This document shows positions 8,301 to 16,191 of a stretch of 64,000 nucleotides of DNA, piece after piece. Numbering within the stretch: the first letter of the stretch is position 1; the number at the start of each line of letters is the position of its first letter. This DNA comes from Lachnospiraceae bacterium (GTDB lineage Bacteria > Bacillota > Clostridia > Lachnospirales > Lachnospiraceae), in contig JAAUZE010000005.1 in assembly GCA_014804755.1 (NCBI GenBank), forward strand, positions 62,001 through 126,000, read 5' to 3'. The notes under the pieces are model-generated. The model ran no database searches. It worked only from the letters and a program-made list of their open reading frames with translations, and was not told the DNA's origin. A program made the position numbers and the translations under genes.

Positions 8301-9970
8301 TCCGAAGTCACATCAATAAAAGCATCCGTATCAAATGTCACATAACCGCAGGAACCGGTCCTATTATCCGGAAATTCTACCCACTGTAAGCCATAACACT
8401 TTCCGAAAAAGCCTGACTTCAACACATTATTCGATGCAGGCGTTGCGTTGGTTCCGAACGACGCAGGCATTACAACCGTTTCAATATTTCCCCTTCCGTA
8501 CAAGACATAATCTCCAAGGATGGCAGCATTGTCCGGCAGGACAATATCCTTCCAGGATGTATTACGAAGAGGCATATCTTCCGTGAGCGCAAACGCTGCC
8601 TCGCCGATTGCAGAAGTATTTCTGGCAAAAGTAACGCTTCCGATGGACTGACAGTTAAAAAAGCAATAAGGCTCCAAGGTCGGATTCGTATTGATCTGAT
8701 CCATCTCGATCTTATTAAGGTTAGAACAGAATGCAAAAGCACCAAAGCCAATTTTTTCCATGCTTCCAGGAAATGAAATGGATTCCATGCTATTACACCC
8801 ATAAAAGCACTCTGTTCCGATTCTTTCTACGCCGGTACCCAATGTGACATTTTTAAGTGAACTGCAGTCCTTAAATGCTCTATTTCCGATTGTTCCGGCA
8901 TATGCTGAGATGGTTTCGATACTGGTACATCCCTTAAACGCGTCATTCCCGATGATGTCGATATGCGCTGGAATTATCAACTCCTTGATTCTCGTAGCGC
9001 CCTCAAAAGCATTGTCTCCAATATAACGAATGTGACAGGTATTCTCATCCGGCACCCAAAAATCGTTCGAATAATCCTGACTTTCATTGATCGTTGCCCC
9101 AACCTTACACGGCACATAAACTACAACGGCGTTTTCTCCGGTACTATGTCTTTCATCTGTCACACGCATCAATGTATAATCCGTGCTACCCCCGAGATAA
9201 GATGCAAAGTTAACATCGACTCTTTCAGTAGGCTTTGTTGGATCAGGCGCGTAGTCACCCACATAATGTGTACAGAAATACCGTAAGCCGTCATCATTTA
9301 CCCAATTATCTCCTGAAATCAGAAAATCCTCCACTTTATATTTACCATGAGGATTCCCCGCGACTGGCGGTTGTGGTTCCGGATTTCTCCCATTAGTCTT
9401 TTGATCATCAGGCAACCTTTCCCACGCGGCATGATCTGACACATATTTCTGCCAATCATCCCATTCACTCTTATAATAAATCTGCAAGTCCGAATCGCGC
9501 AGAATATCATCGCGATTATCAAGAAAGTACTGTAAAATCTCTTCTCTGGTAAACGCAGGATAATTATATTTAACCTGATCAGGTATCGTCAACTTATTTT
9601 CTGACGGTACATAGGACTTATTATAATCATATATACAGCCGGAAGCATTGCTCCCGCTACCTATCATGTAATAGCTATACACATTAAAAAGATAATACTG
9701 ATCTCCCGACTTGTAAATCAGCTGTGAATCATATTTCCGTGCACTTCCCGGCTTCAATTCCTGAATATTCTCCAGTGGTATATCTGCTTCTGAAGTCGGA
9801 TATACCGGCGGATCCACCGTAGTGTCATCCTCCAGTCCCCCGACCGCTCTCGCACTCGGTGTCGGGATTGCTGCCACGATAATCGCCATAATAAGCGTCA
9901 AAACGCCGATCGTCTTACGCGCCGATCTCTTAATCCTTCGATTTATTTTTTTCGATCCTTTCTTTCCCAT
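5309..9970 (-). CDS. Giant sortase-anchored LRR surface protein with InlB-type repeats (1553 aa)
   Basis: A basic N-terminus and hydrophobic segment (about 19-40) form a signal peptide. Many LRR_5/BspA-type repeats fill about residues 300-1130. Next comes a Listeria-Bacteroides (InlB B-repeat) type module with the hallmark DGYIFDKWDKPF, then a Pro/Thr/Gly linker containing the repeated unit GAGTP, then a second divergent InlB-like module (RFDRWTSI). After the C-terminal domain shared with its neighbour comes TPKTG (1515-1519), a hydrophobic helix and a Lys-rich tail. The start at 9970 has AAGGAGAG upstream. It sits 23 nt behind the sortase gene, so anchoring by that enzyme is the natural inference. 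Adhesion is likely but unproven. Confidence 0.85.
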   Translation of the reverse strand: MGKKGSKKINRRIKRSARKTIGVLTLIMAIIVAAIPTPSARAVGGLEDDTTVDPPVYPTSEADIPLENIQELKPGSARKYDSQLIYKSGDQYYLFNVYSYYMIGSGSNASGCIYDYNKSYVPSENKLTIPDQVKYNYPAFTREEILQYFLDNRDDILRDSDLQIYYKSEWDDWQKYVSDHAAWERLPDDQKTNGRNPEPQPPVAGNPHGKYKVEDFLISGDNWVNDDGLRYFCTHYVGDYAPDPTKPTERVDVNFASYLGGSTDYTLMRVTDERHSTGENAVVVYVPCKVGATINESQDYSNDFWVPDENTCHIRYIGDNAFEGATRIKELIIPAHIDIIGNDAFKGCTSIETISAYAGTIGNRAFKDCSSLKNVTLGTGVERIGTECFYGCNSMESISFPGSMEKIGFGAFAFCSNLNKIEMDQINTNPTLEPYCFFNCQSIGSVTFARNTSAIGEAAFALTEDMPLRNTSWKDIVLPDNAAILGDYVLYGRGNIETVVMPASFGTNATPASNNVLKSGFFGKCYGLQWVEFPDNRTGSCGYVTFDTDAFIDVTSEEFYIRGPELNGRRQIASPRECSWAAGITYVFKDGNGVDQYEVSTGTYRFAVDTNGVLTDCTLLNKTEWINQGGEIEIPATVGSKTVTGIGQDCFNDEDIKDNLRVLKIADGGAVASIADRAFEGYPKLEIVYIGDSINGIGTSAFENCNKLQTVVFSTPKGGYQNFKIGPNAFSTGSDQLIFYGDIVEGYAPFDWAMSKDNWMDAIKGLRVCYSSGTPEHPNLRVLLDNNTNLVTLVGYPHYDELDEEIRNRYEAYLTGTANPEDTILTPEQQECLDNVRFIVIPAGVESIDVKGFLMDSNANRANASAYMSDDKYYGTYSSDGLFNGYYGDIGSGTNQREYPEGSEYEQEAKGNDRIQTVTMSTVKYLPDRAFESCENLRLVVLGEAMEDVGTAPFTGCRNLTSVGGNSKYPCDNGIIYEKNDTGLTIVECLPARGSAVGSPSVNATTDPNLPNVTQINEGAFENCAYVRNVDFTTATKLTQIPKSCFKGAERLTTVLLPESVNKIWEEAFADTKYLSVTIPAVEVDIADDAFENTESVTLRSYKNSTVERYANRKDHDFEEIGRKYRVQFWDYDGTVIPIKNEDGTETAIQYVEHGRAAQEPEAPTGRTDGYIFDKWDKPFTNVTSDLVIIATYKWGYPNTSPGVLPNTSPGAGNNGNNNGTPTPTPNGTPGAGTPGAGTPGAGTPGAGTPGAGTPGASNGQTSNQRYKLTVQNGSGSGTYLAGTTVVITADAPPSGQRFDRWTSIANDFNITSATSSITTITMPSHDMTIVANYTSGSGSSNGNNGNSTDISSNTNGNGNSGGTTVDITKPGISDTDVASATVEGSTDNYIVKITDTAEARAAVEAALINEYGTLDNLRYFAMDISLYDSTGTVKITDTSNLAVNITMPIPDELRLYAGNNQVAGVVNGNVLDKLSPRFTTINGIPCISFTATHFSPYTVYVDTSNLSAGVSDSTPKTGDMIHPKWFLAVALACISFILLLKKDKKQANVKAA
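6201..6290 (-). repeat. Three 30-bp tandem repeats coding for the GAGTP linker
   Basis: Three near-identical 30-bp units start at 6201, 6231 and 6261 and encode Gly-Ala-Gly-Thr-Pro pairs in the linker of the 1553-aa surface protein. Such in-frame repeats can change in number by slippage and so vary stalk length. Confidence 0.9.
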
Positions 9971-9993
9971 GATGTCTCTCCTTTACCATGTCA

Positions 9994-11142
9994 TCAATCT
10001 ATTCGTTTGGCAACGACTACAAATCTGCCGTTTTCTTCTCTGTAATCACAGGTGGACAGTGTTAATAGTTTATCACCGTATACTGCCGTCACTCCCGTAT
10101 CGTAAAGCGACATTTCTGCCATCTCATTCATATTGGAATAGAATTCCTGTTCGGAATCTACGTCAATAAATTGATAATACTTAAATACGATCTCATCCTC
10201 ATTATAAATACGTGAGCGGAACACATACATGACCTCATAGGTTCCTTTCTCGTAGATCGTATCAAACGTAATATACTTGTGCTCCTCATAAAATGCTTCG
10301 GAGCTGTAGCTGTCAAGACTCCCGAACATCTTGCCGGAGCGCATATGATGTCCGTACAAGATCAGGTTGGTGTTCCTATGTACAATGTCGCAGTCCGGAT
10401 CCAAAAAAATACTGCCGTTATTATCATGTTCCTGATTAAAATTATGTGTCAGGTAATAATCCGGATCGGGACTCTGCATCACCGGATAGTCAATATTGGT
10501 ATCGTCAATTTTGAGCCATCCGATTAGACTTCTGTTCTTATTATATAAAGTTTTATATTCATCAAGCACGGTGAGAATGATTTCTTCCTCTCCCGCCTCG
10601 TCCCGCACTGTCACCTGTATCTCTGGCAGCGTACCCGGGTCTTTCTCTCGAAGCTCTGCAAGTGCCTCATAGGAGCTCTGCGTCCGGGATGCCATAAATT
10701 GGTAATACCCGAAGTAGCCGATGCATACGGCTGCCACAACCGCACATGCGACGATGAACAGCCTGCGCTGACGTTCCCTGCGCTTTAAGAATTTCTGCGC
10801 TTCCCGCTCCAAGTCCGCTTCGGATGCATGGGAAATCCGTTCACGCTCCTGCGATTTCTTTGTGCGTTTTCCTTTTTTCTTTCCCTGCGGTTCCTCGTCG
10901 GACTGCTGTTTTAATGCCTGATAGGTCTCATATACCTCGTCATCAAACTCCCTGCCCAGCACAGAGACAAAGGAAATCTTTCCACTCTGCATAGCACTGT
11001 AAAGTTCATGAACCTGCTTGCGGTTACGAAAATCCGTCTTCTTTCGAAGCTCCGCGATCAACGCCTCATCCTTTTTGGCATTCAGGTAATCCGTCTCATT
11101 ATAAAAATTATGCTCTCCAACGCGATATCTCGTGCCTGCCAT
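9994..11142 (-). CDS. srtB: Class B sortase with long cytoplasmic N-terminal extension
   Basis: The C-terminal half has the sortase catalytic set: H265 in LYGHHM, C365 in LTLSTCDY and R373 in ENGRFVVV. The TLSTCDY form and domain size fit class B. A single membrane segment (128-150) is preceded by about 127 hydrophilic residues, much longer than the short tail usual for SrtB. The enzyme cleaves a sorting motif between Thr and Gly and transfers the protein to peptidoglycan. In Clostridioides difficile, SrtB uses (S/P)PxTG; the two LRR proteins downstream carry SPDTG and TPKTG, so they are its likely substrates. It is the first gene of the surface operon. Confidence 0.92.
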   Translation of the reverse strand: MAGTRYRVGEHNFYNETDYLNAKKDEALIAELRKKTDFRNRKQVHELYSAMQSGKISFVSVLGREFDDEVYETYQALKQQSDEEPQGKKKGKRTKKSQERERISHASEADLEREAQKFLKRRERQRRLFIVACAVVAAVCIGYFGYYQFMASRTQSSYEALAELREKDPGTLPEIQVTVRDEAGEEEIILTVLDEYKTLYNKNRSLIGWLKIDDTNIDYPVMQSPDPDYYLTHNFNQEHDNNGSIFLDPDCDIVHRNTNLILYGHHMRSGKMFGSLDSYSSEAFYEEHKYITFDTIYEKGTYEVMYVFRSRIYNEDEIVFKYYQFIDVDSEQEFYSNMNEMAEMSLYDTGVTAVYGDKLLTLSTCDYREENGRFVVVAKRID

Positions 11143-11192
11143 ATGACCTCTCCACAGTCATACCTACCCCATTTTTAAATTCATTCTATCCT

Positions 11193-11220
11193 ATTTTACT
11201 ATATCTTGCAAGAATTTCAA
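11193..11220 (-). promoter_or_regulatory. Likely promoter of the sortase/LRR operon
   Basis: On the minus strand TTGAAA (11215-11220) and TAAAAT (11193-11198) are 16 nt apart, about 50 nt upstream of the sortase start. A second overlapping pair, TTGCAA with TAGAAT at 17 nt, is also possible. The rest of 11221-11360 is AT-rich and holds only a CCACATGTGG palindrome. Confidence 0.5.
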
Positions 11221-11361
11221 GGGTTTTACCATATTTTTACCACATGTGGGGCAAATTTTTTTATTAATCCTGTGCAAGTAATTTTATAAAGTATCTTTAT
11301 AAGCCTCTTGATCCTTTTTCAAAAAAAAATAAATCAAACCGGAACACATCTGCCCTCTCAT

Positions 11362-11370
11362 CATATGATA
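11362..11370 (+). promoter_or_regulatory. Possible sporulation sigma (E/K) -10 element
   Basis: CATATGATA lies 29 nt upstream of the Cys-rich gene start and matches the CATANNNTA -10 consensus of mother-cell sigma factors. An AC pair sits about 16-18 nt further upstream, as expected for sigma-K. No good sigma-A promoter was seen. This is a short motif and could be chance. Confidence 0.35.
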
Positions 11371-11399
11371 AACCATAAAACAATTTCGGAGGCACCCTC

Positions 11400-11669
11400 A
11401 TGAGTGACTTGACAGCATCTTCTTGCGGATGCGGCAACACAGCAAGAAACAATAACGGATGCGGATGTGACTTTATTTGGATCATCATCCTGCTTTCCCT
11501 GTTAGGCGGGAACGGCACCAGCTTATTCGGCAACAACGGTTGCGGATGCGGATGCAGTGGTAACGGCATCAGCTTGTTCAACGGTGACAACAGCAGCTGT
11601 GACTGGCTCATCCTTCTGCTGCTCCTTAACTGCTTCTGCGGCGGCAACAACAACGGTTGCGGATGCTAA
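11400..11669 (+). CDS. Small Cys/Gly/Asn-rich hydrophobic protein
   Basis: The 89-residue protein alternates NNNGCGCG-type clusters with two hydrophobic stretches (about 26-36 and 69-77). It has 14 Cys or so, arranged as C-G-C-G. It resembles short clostridial proteins often annotated as high-cysteine (chorion-like) proteins, whose function I do not know. The start follows GGAGG with a 7-nt gap, which supports real translation. It heads a small plus-strand operon flanked by minus-strand genes. The composition suggests disulphide or metal cross-linking, as in spore coat material, but that is inference. Confidence 0.7.
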   Translation: MSDLTASSCGCGNTARNNNGCGCDFIWIIILLSLLGGNGTSLFGNNGCGCGCSGNGISLFNGDNSSCDWLILLLLLNCFCGGNNNGCGC

Positions 11670-11689
11670 TTTTCCGCACCTGCGTTCAT

Positions 11690-11716
11690 CAGGCGGGCTT
11701 ATCATTTGCCCGCCTG
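11690..11716 (+). other. GC-rich hairpin between the first two genes of the small operon
   Basis: CAGGCGGGC (11690-11698) and GCCCGCCTG (11708-11716) form a perfect 9-bp stem with a 9-nt loop. There is no T run, so it is more likely a transcript stabiliser or weak attenuator than a full terminator. Confidence 0.6.
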
Positions 11717-11793
11717 TATGAATACGGCCGGTCCGGCTTCGCATGTTCCCATTCGGGATGGCATACAATATGAAAAAAGGCAGGAACTCTCCT

Positions 11794-12561
11794 ATGGAAT
11801 CGATTTTATCCGAACATGACGCAGCGGAAAATGATGCCCCTATGGACTTCGATACGCTTTTTGACACAAAAGCGCTTCGCATCATGCGGATACTGATTCC
11901 TTTTTTTCCTGCCCCCTATCAGCCGCTCCTTGCCGTATGGGTACGCTTTTCACAGCTTCAATATGCGCTCTCTCTCCTGAAAGGCGGACGTTTCCGCACG
12001 GGCATGGCAAATATGACGGGCGCAGCAAAATCTCCGGCATCGAATGAACAAATGCTTACGCGGCTTCTGTCTGCCTTAAAGCCCTGTCTGTCAGAATCCG
12101 AATATCAGGAGCTTGCCCGCATGCAGAATATGTTTTCCATGTATCAGCGATTTCAGCAGATCATGCCGTATCTGTCCGCTCTAAACGGCATGTCCGGCGA
12201 TCTTTCAGCCGCTGACATGATGAATGTATTTTCCTCCATGCAGGGCGGCGGCGAAAACAGTTCAGCCGCTGACATGATGAATCTGTTTTCCGCTATGCAG
12301 GGCGGCGGCGAAAACAACTCTGCCGCCGATACATCGGCTGAAATGAGTGCCGCTTCTGCGAATCAGGACAAAAGCACATTTATGACAGATGATGTGAACG
12401 CATCATCGGAAGATGTAACCCCTTCCGGCAGTCAGAGTACCGGTTCCGGCATAGATATGAGCCGCATTTTAGATTTGATTTCTCTCTTTCAATCGCCGTC
12501 CGATACGACGGATGCCGAACAAGACACATCAGAAAGGAAGGAGGAACAAAATTATGAATAA
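11794..12561 (+). CDS. Hypothetical protein with internal 19-residue repeat
   Basis: I do not recognise a named family. The N-terminal third is helical with a hydrophobic Pro-rich patch (IPFFPAPYQP). The middle carries two 19-residue repeats (SAADMMNxFSxMQGGGEN type). The C-terminus is acidic and Ser/Thr-rich. Starts are possible at 11743, 11770 and 11794; I chose 11794 because AGGA lies 8 nt before it, whereas 11743 has no ribosome site. Its stop overlaps the start of the next gene (12554), so the two are translationally coupled. Similar gene trios with a Cys-rich protein occur in Clostridia as far as I recall; a spore role is only a guess. Confidence 0.6.
   Translation: MESILSEHDAAENDAPMDFDTLFDTKALRIMRILIPFFPAPYQPLLAVWVRFSQLQYALSLLKGGRFRTGMANMTGAAKSPASNEQMLTRLLSALKPCLSESEYQELARMQNMFSMYQRFQQIMPYLSALNGMSGDLSAADMMNVFSSMQGGGENSSAADMMNLFSAMQGGGENNSAADTSAEMSAASANQDKSTFMTDDVNASSEDVTPSGSQSTGSGIDMSRILDLISLFQSPSDTTDAEQDTSERKEEQNYE
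12205..12318 (+). repeat. Two 57-bp in-frame direct repeats
   Basis: Units begin at 12205 and 12262 and differ at a few bases. They encode the duplicated MMN-F-S-MQGGGEN segment of the hypothetical protein. Confidence 0.85.
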
Positions 12562-12820
12562 GGATTGGATGAACGACGAAACGCTTTCTCACATCGAGCG
12601 CAGAAAACTTGATTTTCTGCACACGCTCGTGATCGAAAGCGCCTCCCTGAAACAAAAAGAACTTCTCCCGTTTTTCCTCTCACTCGCCAAACGCGGACAG
12701 AGTGAAAATATTCAATTTTCTAAAGAAGAGATCCGTCTGATCTCTGAGGTCATCAAAAAGAACAGTTCCGACGCAGATAAAGTAAAGATTGACAAAATCC
12801 TCAATATTGCACAAAAATGA
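12554..12820 (+). CDS. Conserved small hypothetical protein (88 aa)
   Basis: The start at 12554 follows GGAAGGAGG and overlaps the stop of the preceding gene. The 88 residues are mostly helical and charged. They match a pattern I know from small clostridial proteins of unknown function: an opening of the kind HIERRKLDFLHTL, a central ELLPFFLSLAKR, then FSKEEIRLISEVIKK. It ends just before a plus-strand terminator. No function can be assigned. Confidence 0.75.
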   Translation: MNKDWMNDETLSHIERRKLDFLHTLVIESASLKQKELLPFFLSLAKRGQSENIQFSKEEIRLISEVIKKNSSDADKVKIDKILNIAQK

Positions 12821-12883
12821 TCGCTCCAAAAGAATCCGCGAAAAGCGGATTCTTTGAAGGAGTGCTTTACACTTTTTACATGC

Positions 12884-12910
12884 AAAGAACGCTGTGCGTT
12901 CTTTTTTATT
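12884..12910 (+). terminator. Bidirectional terminator at 12.9 kb
   Basis: AAGAACGC (12885-12892) pairs with GCGTTCTT (12896-12903) and a T run follows to 12910 on the plus strand. The minus-strand 557-aa gene ends inside it. An additional hairpin (GAATCCGC/GCGGATTC, about 12831-12853) lies just upstream. Confidence 0.8.
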
Positions 12911-14579
12911 CAAACGCCGTCACGGTCTTTCTCATGCTTCCTGTATCCTCATACCGGATTGTAAGCTCATCGCCCTCTTTGTAACGGATAATACCCAGCA
13001 GTTCTTCGTTGGTCATATCGAAATCAAAAATTGCGTCGAGCCCGCTTAAGCACAAGTAAAAATGAGTGTTTCCGTCAATGACGACCGACGCGTACGACTC
13101 GATCGTCCCGCTCACGCTCATGCTCTGCGCCTCGCCAGACTCAGCCTCAATCCCGTTTGTTCGCAGCAGCTCACGGTAATTTCGCTCACACTCCCTAACC
13201 GTATCTCCGATCGCAACAATCTGATATTTTTGAACATTCACCATCGCATACATCTTGACAAGCCCGGCCGCATCCTTAAGCGCCATGATATACGTTGGTT
13301 CAGACGCGATATTGACAAGCAGCGGAAACGTCGCATTATAATTCAAATGCTGTACCTGTCCTTCTGCGGACGACATAGCCGAATCCTCGATCGCTCCCTC
13401 AACGGTATAAAAACGCGTCTCCATCGTACGCTGATTCATCAGTACAAAACCGACATTGGACTGGTCGCCGTTGACACTCGTCACACCCGTATACACCCAG
13501 ACATCATCGTCAAGAGCAAGATAATTGTAGCCGTTCGTTGTCTGCACACAGCCCCTCTGACTTAAAATGGAATTGAAATACCCGTTTTTGAGCGTACCAT
13601 AATAATTGTAAAGCTGTACAAGCCGCTCCGCAGAGTACACCTTATCCACCCAGGTCGGCACATCCTCCACATCGTACGCCGTACATTCGCCGGTCACCGC
13701 ATTGCAGAGCACAACCTTGCCAACCGTCTGTCCGCCAAACAGCCCGATATTGAATTTTTTAACAGGACAAACCCAATAAGGCGTTCCCTCCTCATCAATC
13801 TCAAAAAAGATCTGATCGTCAAAAATATAGGTCGGGTAATGAAAACGCAGATGCCGATACAGATTCCGGTTAAAATGCTCGCTTTTGGAATAGCGGATCG
13901 GCTGCTCCAGCTTGATGATCTGCGTATCCTGTGTTGTCATATCCATGAGCAGATACGCCGGAATTCCGTTACTCTGATTCGTGATCCATTTGATGAGGCT
14001 CGCATAGCGAAGCGGCGTCACACGCACCGGTCTGCCGTTATAATTGATCTGTGTATATTCGTTGCTCACCTCAAACTGTGAAACCATATCGATCATGGAA
14101 CCCATTTTCCGCTCGCCGAGGATCGTTGCCGAATCCTTATCCAAAAGAGGGATCGTCGTATAATCTACTTCCGCGATGTCCGTTCGAAATTCCCGTTCTT
14201 CCACGGGCATGAGACGCTGGTATTTTCCGGCGTTGACAATGGGCGAAGACAGGATCGAGCCGATAATATAAGCGAGCAGCACCACGCCGAACGCAATGGC
14301 TCCCCATTTTACACTCTTAAATACTTTTTTATCACCCGTGAACGAAATTCCCGCCTGTGAGACGATAATATTTTCTTTTTTCAGCTTGCTGATCAGCTGC
14401 AGTATCGTTCCCACAAAAATAAGGAAGAGTAAAAACTTCCAAAAACCCGCGCTGTGAATATTGAGTGCTGGAAGTTTGACATAATAGTAAACCGCACCGA
14501 TAAGCAGCACCGCAAGTACAATGATCATTTTCACAAGCAGCTTTTTATTCGTAATCCTTTTGTGTTCTTTTTTTCCCAT
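12906..14579 (-). CDS. Membrane protein with large extracytoplasmic domain, unknown function
   Basis: The 557-residue protein has three predicted membrane helices (about 14-33, 46-63, 91-111), then about 440 residues probably outside the membrane. Recurrent segments such as MIDMVSQFEVSNEYTQINYNGRPVRVTPL recall a conserved clostridial family without known function. No catalytic motif is evident. The gene starts 27 nt after the tyrA stop, so the two probably share a transcript; the link to aromatic amino-acid synthesis is not obvious. Confidence 0.75.
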   Translation of the reverse strand: MGKKEHKRITNKKLLVKMIIVLAVLLIGAVYYYVKLPALNIHSAGFWKFLLFLIFVGTILQLISKLKKENIIVSQAGISFTGDKKVFKSVKWGAIAFGVVLLAYIIGSILSSPIVNAGKYQRLMPVEEREFRTDIAEVDYTTIPLLDKDSATILGERKMGSMIDMVSQFEVSNEYTQINYNGRPVRVTPLRYASLIKWITNQSNGIPAYLLMDMTTQDTQIIKLEQPIRYSKSEHFNRNLYRHLRFHYPTYIFDDQIFFEIDEEGTPYWVCPVKKFNIGLFGGQTVGKVVLCNAVTGECTAYDVEDVPTWVDKVYSAERLVQLYNYYGTLKNGYFNSILSQRGCVQTTNGYNYLALDDDVWVYTGVTSVNGDQSNVGFVLMNQRTMETRFYTVEGAIEDSAMSSAEGQVQHLNYNATFPLLVNIASEPTYIMALKDAAGLVKMYAMVNVQKYQIVAIGDTVRECERNYRELLRTNGIEAESGEAQSMSVSGTIESYASVVIDGNTHFYLCLSGLDAIFDFDMTNEELLGIIRYKEGDELTIRYEDTGSMRKTVTAFE

Positions 14580-14606
14580 TTTATTCGATTCAGATCCTTT
14601 CGCAGA

Positions 14607-15698
14607 TTATTTATGATAGACAGGATAATGAAGTGCGGTCAGAAGCGTCTCCGCCTTCCCAAGCGCCTCATCGTCATAAAATTCTACACGGAGAACGCCC
14701 TCCTCATACTCACGGTTATGGATGATCCCAATATTTTTAATACTGATCTCATGCTCTGCAAGGAGCGTCGCGATCGCCGCAATCGTCCCCGGCGCATCAG
14801 GAATATCCACATGCAGCGCATAGACTGCCTTAAGCACGCCCTTGTCCGATACCTGAAAGGAATCACGGTAATTGCGCGCACTGTCAAAAAAAGCATACAC
14901 CCGCTCGCCTTCCTGTTTCCTTATGGTGTCCCTGATCGTGCCGAGCGATTCGATATAGGCGTCCAAAAGCGCAACAATCTGCTCCGTGTTCGTCATGCAG
15001 ATTGCTTCCCACATGACGGGGGACGAGGATGCGATTCTCGTAATGTCCCGGAACCCGCCTGCCGCGATCATCTTCATCACACCGTCTTCTTTGTCTTTTT
15101 CCCGCACCAGATTGACCAACGCCGCCGCGATCACATGGGGCAGATGCGAAACCGCTCCCGTCACATGATCATGCTTTTCGGGCGTCATCACAAGCGGAAT
15201 CGCACGCATGTTCCTGATCAGGCTCTCATATTGCTGAATCTGCTCCTGCACAGTCTGCGCGGTCGGAGTCATGATATAGTATACGTTTTCAAACAGGTTT
15301 GCATCCGCATTCTCATATCCGGTCTTTTCACTGCCCGCCATCGGATGTCCCCCGATAAAGCTTGCTTCCAGTCCCAGCCTTTTGATGTGCGCATGAATAT
15401 CGCCCTTGACACTGCCGACATCCGTCAGCACAGCTCCCTCTTTCATAACGCCGGCGATCTGCTCCAGCATTCCTCCGTTTTCCGATACCGGCGCACATAA
15501 AAAAATCATATCACACGTGCCGAACGCTTCCCTCGTTACGCCGTCCGCCGCTTCGTCAATACAGCCTTCCTGCACAGCAAGTGCAAGTGCGTTCCGGTCA
15601 ATGTCATATGCCGTGATCTTCGTCTCCGGCTTCGCAAACCGGATTGCCTTCGCAATCGAGCCGCCGATCAATCCAAGCCCCACAAAACCAATCTCCAT
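14607..15698 (-). CDS. tyrA: Prephenate dehydrogenase
   Basis: The 363-residue protein starts with an NAD-binding GLGLIGGS loop (residues 7-14), followed by the GGHPMAGSE and HLPHVIAAAL segments typical of the TyrA catalytic core. A C-terminal ACT domain (about residues 285-355, HVDIPDAPGTIA) should bind tyrosine for feedback control. It oxidatively decarboxylates prephenate to 4-hydroxyphenylpyruvate in tyrosine synthesis. I take the ATG at 15698; the frame stays open upstream to a TTG that would add seven residues without a better ribosome site. Nearby tyrS makes tyrosine handling a local theme, although the T-box belongs to tyrS. Confidence 0.93.
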   Translation of the reverse strand: MEIGFVGLGLIGGSIAKAIRFAKPETKITAYDIDRNALALAVQEGCIDEAADGVTREAFGTCDMIFLCAPVSENGGMLEQIAGVMKEGAVLTDVGSVKGDIHAHIKRLGLEASFIGGHPMAGSEKTGYENADANLFENVYYIMTPTAQTVQEQIQQYESLIRNMRAIPLVMTPEKHDHVTGAVSHLPHVIAAALVNLVREKDKEDGVMKMIAAGGFRDITRIASSSPVMWEAICMTNTEQIVALLDAYIESLGTIRDTIRKQEGERVYAFFDSARNYRDSFQVSDKGVLKAVYALHVDIPDAPGTIAAIATLLAEHEISIKNIGIIHNREYEEGVLRVEFYDDEALGKAETLLTALHYPVYHK

Positions 15699-15722
15699 GC
15701 CATACCCCCAACAAGACAAGCG

Positions 15723-15749
15723 AAAAGAGTTTCCTGCGGAAACTCTTTT
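15723..15749 (-). terminator. Hairpin after the PilZ gene
   Basis: AAAAGAGTTTCC and GGAAACTCTTTT form a 12-bp stem around a 3-nt loop between the PilZ gene and tyrA. The T run on the minus strand is short, so termination may be partial. Confidence 0.55.
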
Positions 15750-15770
15750 CTGATACCTGCCTATATCCGT

Positions 15771-16109
15771 CTAATTCTGAAAGCGACTCACTGTCTCATA
15801 TACCTCGATCCGCTTTGCATCAATGTCCGGCATACCTACAAAAATACCGCCGTACTGGAAACCGCCCTCTTCTTTTTTTACGATGCGGACGATCTCAATA
15901 AACGCATGAATAACCTCTTTCGTCCAAATCGTCAGAAGCGCTTCATATACCGCGCCGATTTCCAACGCTTCGCCGCATAAGAAACCCACGCCCGTCTTTG
16001 ATACATCCGTAATATCAATTTCCAGTTCTCTTGCCTCGTCGGAATCCAGTCTTTTGGCAACCAGCTTTGCCGTCAGTTCCATCCGTTGACTACGTCTTCT
16101 CTCTTCCAT
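15771..16109 (-). CDS. PilZ-domain protein (c-di-GMP receptor)
   Basis: This 112-residue single-domain protein carries the PilZ signature: an N-terminal RRRSQR arginine motif (residues 4-9) and D-V-S-K-T-G-V-G-F (DxSxxG type, about residues 35-43). Such proteins bind cyclic di-GMP and control motility, adhesion or exopolysaccharide. The start at 16109 is preceded by AAAGGAG with a suitable gap, while the longer frame lacks one. A diguanylate cyclase gene lies upstream beyond tyrS, so ligand supply is local. Its own promoter is visible at 16192-16220. Confidence 0.88.
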   Translation of the reverse strand: MEERRRSQRMELTAKLVAKRLDSDEARELEIDITDVSKTGVGFLCGEALEIGAVYEALLTIWTKEVIHAFIEIVRIVKKEEGGFQYGGIFVGMPDIDAKRIEVYETVSRFQN

Positions 16110-16191
16110 TGGCAGCTCCTTTACACATGCGTTCAAATGCTCCGTGTTTTGATTTTAATAATAACTATTGAATGCTTTGCATTCTTTTTTT

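Noticed and set aside
12823..12862. A second strong terminator at the end of the small operon
   Set aside because: The stem is good but lacks a T run; the adjacent hairpin at 12884-12910 is the better terminator.
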